From contig CM063253.1 in NCBI GenBank assembly GCA_032158295.1, forward strand, positions 1,643,001 through 1,707,000: DNA of 64,000 nt, in the 5' to 3' direction. Positions 59,100 to 64,000 of this stretch are shown here, piece by piece. The notes beneath the pieces were generated by a model. That model saw only the letters and a program-made list of their open reading frames with translations. It had not been told where the DNA came from and ran no database searches. The translations under genes were made by a program, and so were the position numbers. Within the stretch, counting starts at the first letter, position 1; every line of letters starts with the position of its first letter. Origin of the DNA: Pycnopodia helianthoides (Eukaryota; Echinodermata; Asteroidea; Forcipulatida; Asteriidae).

Positions 59100-60720
59100 T
59101 ATGGAAATGTTTTGTCATCGTGAGTGTGCTGACGACGTACAACAGGGGCGTTGCAACCGAACAGGTCCCCTGATGTAGGGTTACAAAACTGAATAGCCTA
59201 ACTCTCTTCAACTTGTATCTATATTTTGATTTGGATCAAAACATATTCAAACGTTGACTAATACCTATTATGTGTTTTCGAATCCGGTTAGTTTAAAAAA
59301 CAAGCTTTGTTCGTAATGTCTGCTAAACTGAACTGGACTTCCTCTATATATTCTGAACATTCCATTGCAACATGACCAAACGCCATATCCACACGTTACT
59401 ACACAATGACGATAGAGCTCTGCAAGTTAAAACCCATTCAAGTTTGCAGTTCCATTCAATGTTTCATTGTCCATAAAATGGAACTTTGCTTTGTCGAGCA
59501 TCATGCTCATAACATTGTAACAAAAACAGAATTACACAGATGCTTATATGATTATGCTGATGTAATATTACACCCAATAAAAACTAAAAACTATATTCAC
59601 ACAAGAACAAATCTTACTTCATTAAAAAATAATAACTACGTGTAGGTTTATCCAGCAAACCCTGACCCTAAAAACATCTACCCCTGGCTTTACCCACCCA
59701 AAAAAGCATACATCATTCGACCAAACACATTAGAAAATATAAATTTATGTCCATATACAAAGAAACAAGTGTTCCATGCAGCCCCCTCGTACCTGCCCAT
59801 CCCTCTGCCTTTACCCTCTGTTCCCTATACTATAGTTAAAGACTCTCGTTAAAAATGCAAATAGAATGTGGTAAAAAAGGAGTTTAAATATTTACTGGTT
59901 TTACACTTCAGACTGCTCAGCCTCCTATACCAGACCTCATTTCCTTATAAAAAATTAGTTTTCAGTTGGTGTTTCCTACGGTAGGCCTATGTTGAAAAAG
60001 GTTCCCTCTCAACCTACGTACGAGTCTATCTAAGCCGTTTTGTACACTCGTCATACTGTAGTTCAACGCTGTGTAAAAGAAATGTAGACAATGATGGTTG
60101 ATACTGAAAGCCCCGTAAATACACCCAATGGTGGAAATGAAAAATTATAGTCTGGTATTTCCTTGTGTATACATGTTGATATTAATACAACTTAACAACT
60201 TTGCAATCAATCTAAAAACATTTTGTTCTTCTTCAAAAACACAAGTTTTTTTTCTCGTGTTTTAATTAGTCTTTTTTTGTACTATGAAAAGATAAAGAAA
60301 AGTACAAAATTGTTTTCATTATTAAGTCAAGGCTATTTGTTAAGAATAATGATCGAATAAATAGGAGGAAGTTTAACTAAAAATAATATTCGTAGGTAAC
60401 AAAAAAGTACAATGAATGGCAACGTTCTGTACATTTCATGTTTTAGTCTCATTCGGTTTACGCATTGAGGCTCGTCCGATTTTTTGCTTAAAAGGAGTAG
60501 GGCCTACAGCTTCTTACCACATAACTACAATATCTGAATAGATCCATTTACAGTCTGTAACTACTTATCAAAGCTTTACAGTCGCCAACAGTCAAAGTGA
60601 ATTATAGCTCACTGGAGGATTGCTCTTGAGTTCGATTACAGCATTACACTGTTCCTATTGGTATCTCAACAGTTTATACAGAATAGTTACCACGATGCTG
60701 AAGATTTAACGCAAAGTCAT
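59100..60720. other. Upstream flank of the fucolectin-like gene, nothing recognised
   Basis: AT-rich, no clear repeat boundary. The promoter of the downstream gene should lie near 60600-60700 but no convincing TATA box was identified. Confidence 0.4.
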
Positions 60721-60721
60721 C

Positions 60722-63690
60722 ATGTCTCGTCATCAGAATGTCCTTGGACTGACTTCGTTGGCATTTATTCTTGCCTTTCTCAATACTGGTAAGTGAACAT
60801 TTTGTTTTTTTACAAAAACGTCAAATGCGGAAACTTTCTGAATTGAAGCAAAATATAGCTTTGAGGAAATATGTACAAAATTTAAAGAAACTTAAACGGG
60901 TATAAACTTGGTGAGTTTTTCACTAAATCTTGGTGTAGTCGACGTTGTATAGATGGTGACTTTTTGCAAAGCAATCAGCTTTCAGGGATGGCAGCACTGT
61001 GGTAAGGGTCTAGTGTGAGATCAATTGTTTAAAATCATGTTGAAACTTACTATTCATCGTTGGGGGTGAACAAAGAAAAGTTTACTAGAATGGGATTTGC
61101 GAATTCCGGACACAGTATAAAAACAAATATTCAACTTCTTTTCAAAAATTGTAATGCACCCAATTGGGTTTACTTAAAAGGTTAAATAAAAGGAATTGCC
61201 AAAGTTGTATACGCACGGTCCGTTTGTAACCCTTCGGTCTACAACCGTCAGGAGAATCGAGGGTTACGATTATCACAACTACACCACACCCTGCCTTACT
61301 ACATCAATGTATAGTGGTTGCATCGCAGTCGACGGGGCGCTTCTCTTTTATAAAAATCTGTACTAAGTCAATACTATGAGATATAAGTCATAATTATGAC
61401 ACTAAGTCATTATTATATGGTTCTTTATTGGGAGATGTAAATCATAATTATGACTTTTATTGTTATTGTTCAATGTCAAACGCTTTTGTAGTTTGTGTAG
61501 GATCACAACAACTCATAAGAAAGGTGTAGTTCGGTACTTGCAGTAACTGCCGTTCACTTCAAATAATGGCTCAGTTTTAGATTGCAAGGGATCTAAACAT
61601 GTTCTGGTCTTTTATTCAACCTGCCAATTCCAGACAGAAGGAAAGTTTACACATAAAATTTAAAAAACAACCAGCGAACACGGAAGTACCTCAATGACCT
61701 GAAAAACTGGGTGTAACGTTGCTGCCGTGAACCAGAATACTGTATAGTATGCGGTCTTTGCACAGCAAGTTCAAAGCAAGAGGGCGCAAAACGACAAATG
61801 AGACGTAAAATTACTGAAAGATAGTAAATGTGGGGTGGGGTTACAAAATAGGGCGTTTTCAATTTCAAAGAATGAGAATGACACTGGGAATGATCTAAGA
61901 TTTTGCGCAAAGACAAGCAATAGTTATAGGCATTATGTAACACACAACGCCAGTAAAGATAGCTTTTCAAGCCTCATTTTCAACACTTTTTCAAATTGTA
62001 AATTCATAATTTTTTATCTTATTTTGTTGACTTTTAATACATATTAACGTTGATGGGAATGTCGACGATTCCCCTGTATACACTAATACATAATGGCATC
62101 CCGAACAAACTCTTGGTGGCGCCCTGCACTTGTGGCGCTCAGTGCGTTGATCTCTCTTGCAATCAAGATTATTTCTAGTAGAGATACAAATTACTGGATA
62201 ATTATTGAAAAGCAATGACCATCAAATCTTTGATTAACAGACATTTTTATGTAACTGTTTAGAAATTTATTGATGACTATGCAAGAAAATTCAATCTCTG
62301 TTTAGTGTGGTGTACAGAAAATCACATTCACGAGACTATGAGTAAAAGTTTTTATTTAGAGTCATTATGACTATTGACAGCTTGTCTTGCATAGCAGTGT
62401 TTTGGAGCCTTTGTTAACTAACTGTCTTTTTTCTATAAACAGAAATATCCTCTTTTTGATTGATGATATTAATGTATTCAATTATCAGACATAGGTTTTG
62501 CTCTTCAACCACAAGAAGGTCAAGCCTCACAGAGTTCCACTAGCGGTGATAATCTTGCAGGTCTTGCTGTCGATAATAACATGGCCACAACTTCAATTAC
62601 GGGTAAGTTTACTTATTTACCTCACAAATTAAGCAAAATAGTTTTGGTTACGTCATAAATAGACTTAGGTTCATGCCACGGACGACTGAACGGACGGTTT
62701 CATACAATTGGAAGAAATGAGTTATGATGATTTGTGTATCCAACCCTAGACCATCTATAGTTTTGTTTGATATAGAATCTTACAGTGGAAGTACTCAAAT
62801 AAGGGTATAATGCGTATACAAAACTGTAAAGGTACAAGTGTTCTTGTTCATCTTCCGTATTTATTTCATGTGGATATCTGTTAAGCATCAATCCTAGATC
62901 GATACTCTAATCTGTGCCTTAAAATTATATAAAACAGCACAAATATGTGGTATTTTTATAGTCCTGCAGAAAAACTAAAAGAACATTAAAAGTCAAGAAC
63001 TGGCAATTCGGGTGAGGAATAGAACAACAGACCTTCGGATTTTATTTAAAAGATATTTTTAAATAATGATGTGTATTTATTTAACAATGTTTATTTTCAG
63101 TTGAGGAAGCCAATCCATGGTGGAAAGTGAACCTTGGTGACATCTACTGCATCAATAAGATCACTGTGTTCAATGGTGAGGTTATCTTCTTATTATTCTG
63201 TATTGTTATTTTAGTGTAATCTTTGCTTCTTGAATTCACGTTTTTGATGAGTTTCTTTCCCTTTTCGAGCTCGGTCTCGCCTTTTTTGGCTTTCCAAAGT
63301 TAAGGAGCTCTTTCAGTAACAAATAAACTTTTCCAGCTGTTATTATTGTGACATATATTCATTTAGGAGAAAAAAGACTCTTCTTATCCCAAGCATGCCT
63401 TTAACTCATCCCGGATCCGGATGTTTGGATTGCAGATGGATATCAAATAGAAGGAGCTGTGGTGAGGGCTGGTTTGAGTTCCGATCATTTACAGAACAGA
63501 ATGATTGGATCACCATTAACTCTTGCTCAAGCTCAAAGTGGACAAATTGAGTTCACCCTGGACCCGACTGTCATCGCTCGCTATGTGAGTGTAGATATTC
63601 CAACGAGCAGTGGAGAGACGAAGTCATTAATCCTTAGTGAGGTCGAGGTTGATGAAATCACTCAGAGTGAAGACGATACAACGTCCTCGG
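60722..63690 (+). CDS. Secreted fucolectin / F5-8 type C-like protein, 5' part (four exons, continues past the window)
   Basis: Exons 60722-60788, 62489-62602, 63101-63175 and 63436-63690 all have AG/GT borders and phase-1 introns, a pattern suited to exon shuffling in secreted proteins. They encode 170 residues. Exon 1 is a signal peptide (MSRHQNVLGLTSLAFILAFL). Exons 2-4 make a fucolectin-type (FTP, galactose-binding fold) domain: ASQSSTSGDNLAGLAVDNNM, NPWWKVNLGDIYCINKITVF, EGAVVRAGLSS, QAQSGQIEFTLDP and IARYVSVDIP. The family binds fucose or other glycans in innate immunity. The RGDCC-type stretch that F-type lectins usually have between ITVFN and GAVVRAG is not present (here GDGYQIE), so sugar binding may be lost or changed. 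The last exon ends in an acidic Ser/Thr linker (ITQSEDDTTSSG) leading to further domains outside the window. No ATG alternative upstream was found. Confidence 0.85.
61062..61108 (-). mobile_element. Truncated tRNA-SINE remnant in fucolectin intron 1
   Basis: GGGGGTGAACAAAGAAAAG, TTTACTAGAATGGGATTTG: 3' part of the minus-oriented SINE only. Confidence 0.6.
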
Positions 63691-63797
63691 GTGAGTAGTC
63701 GAAAGGCAAATCTACATCACTCTATGAGTAATAAATTCTGCTGAATAAGGTGAAGTTGTAAGCTCAAGGACGGAGCACCCTGATACTTTGTATTCAG

Positions 63798-64000
63798 ATA
63801 ACGAGATAATCTCATCTTGCTAAGTCAACGTTTAGTCTGCATCAATCGACTTAAAAGTCGTTTTGGCGAGTATTACAAAATGTTAATAAACCTTTCATCA
63901 ATCTATCTAACTCATCTCGCTAAGTCGACATTTATTTTGCATTAATAGGCTTGAAAGTCGTTTTGGCGAGTATCTCACCTCGCTAAGTCGATTGACTAAA
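63798..64000. repeat. Tandem repeat in fucolectin intron, about 115-bp unit
   Basis: CATCT(T/C)GCTAAGTC(A/G)AC, GACTTAAAAGTCGTTTTGGC and CTTGAAAGTCGTTTTGGC recur, and a third unit (CACCTCGCTAAGTCG) begins at the window end. Confidence 0.75.

Noticed and set aside
61370..61460. AT-rich palindromes around TAAGTCATAATTATGAC as a regulatory site
   Set aside because: Low-complexity repeats of TCATAATTATGA without any factor match or conserved context.

Overview
The window is eukaryotic DNA: intron-rich genes with GT-AG splice sites, AATAAA signals, and long AT-rich intergenic and intronic stretches full of non-autonomous transposons. Gene content (TECR, a class B HSP40, a Tctex1-domain protein, a secreted fucolectin-like protein) and repeat style (tRNA-derived SINEs, TTAA-ended palindromic MITEs) suggest a marine deuterostome, most likely an echinoderm and possibly a sea star. 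That is inference from gene families; no species-diagnostic sequence was identified.

Layout. (1) 0.37-11.03 kb, plus strand: a TECR gene of ten clear coding exons and a candidate first exon, whose introns hold a 104-bp satellite, two SINE/MITE families and a hAT-like MITE. (2) 11-21.7 kb: no gene recognised; MITEs, a SINE and a hairpin-bearing tandem array. (3) 21.75-25.5 kb, minus strand: a DNAJB1/4/5-type gene in two coding exons plus a non-coding first exon, with a TATA box and a canonical three-unit heat-shock element upstream. (4) 27.5-36.1 kb and 42.3-48.1 kb: two diverged copies of a non-coding locus. They share exon-like blocks with splice signals, tandemly repeated exons built from about 53-bp monomers, and a reiterated two-hairpin element. 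Between them lie a nested tandem duplication (36.3-39.7 kb), a 66-bp minisatellite and a near-perfect 194-bp foldback element with a 9-bp target duplication. (5) 49.4-54.8 kb, minus strand: a Tctex1-domain (dynein light chain family) gene with an RFX X-box upstream of its likely non-coding first exon, which fits a ciliary gene. (6) 55-60.7 kb: MITEs and a repeat end, no gene recognised. (7) 60.7 kb to the right edge, plus strand: the 5' part of a secreted fucolectin/F5-8C-like gene, four exons joined by phase-1 introns and running off the window.

The genes are functionally unrelated (fatty-acid elongation, chaperone, ciliary dynein, secreted lectin-like); nothing suggests a pathway cluster. 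The least explained part is the duplicated non-coding locus. It looks like a pair of long non-coding RNA genes with repeated exons and conserved RNA-fold candidates, but transcription cannot be shown from sequence alone.
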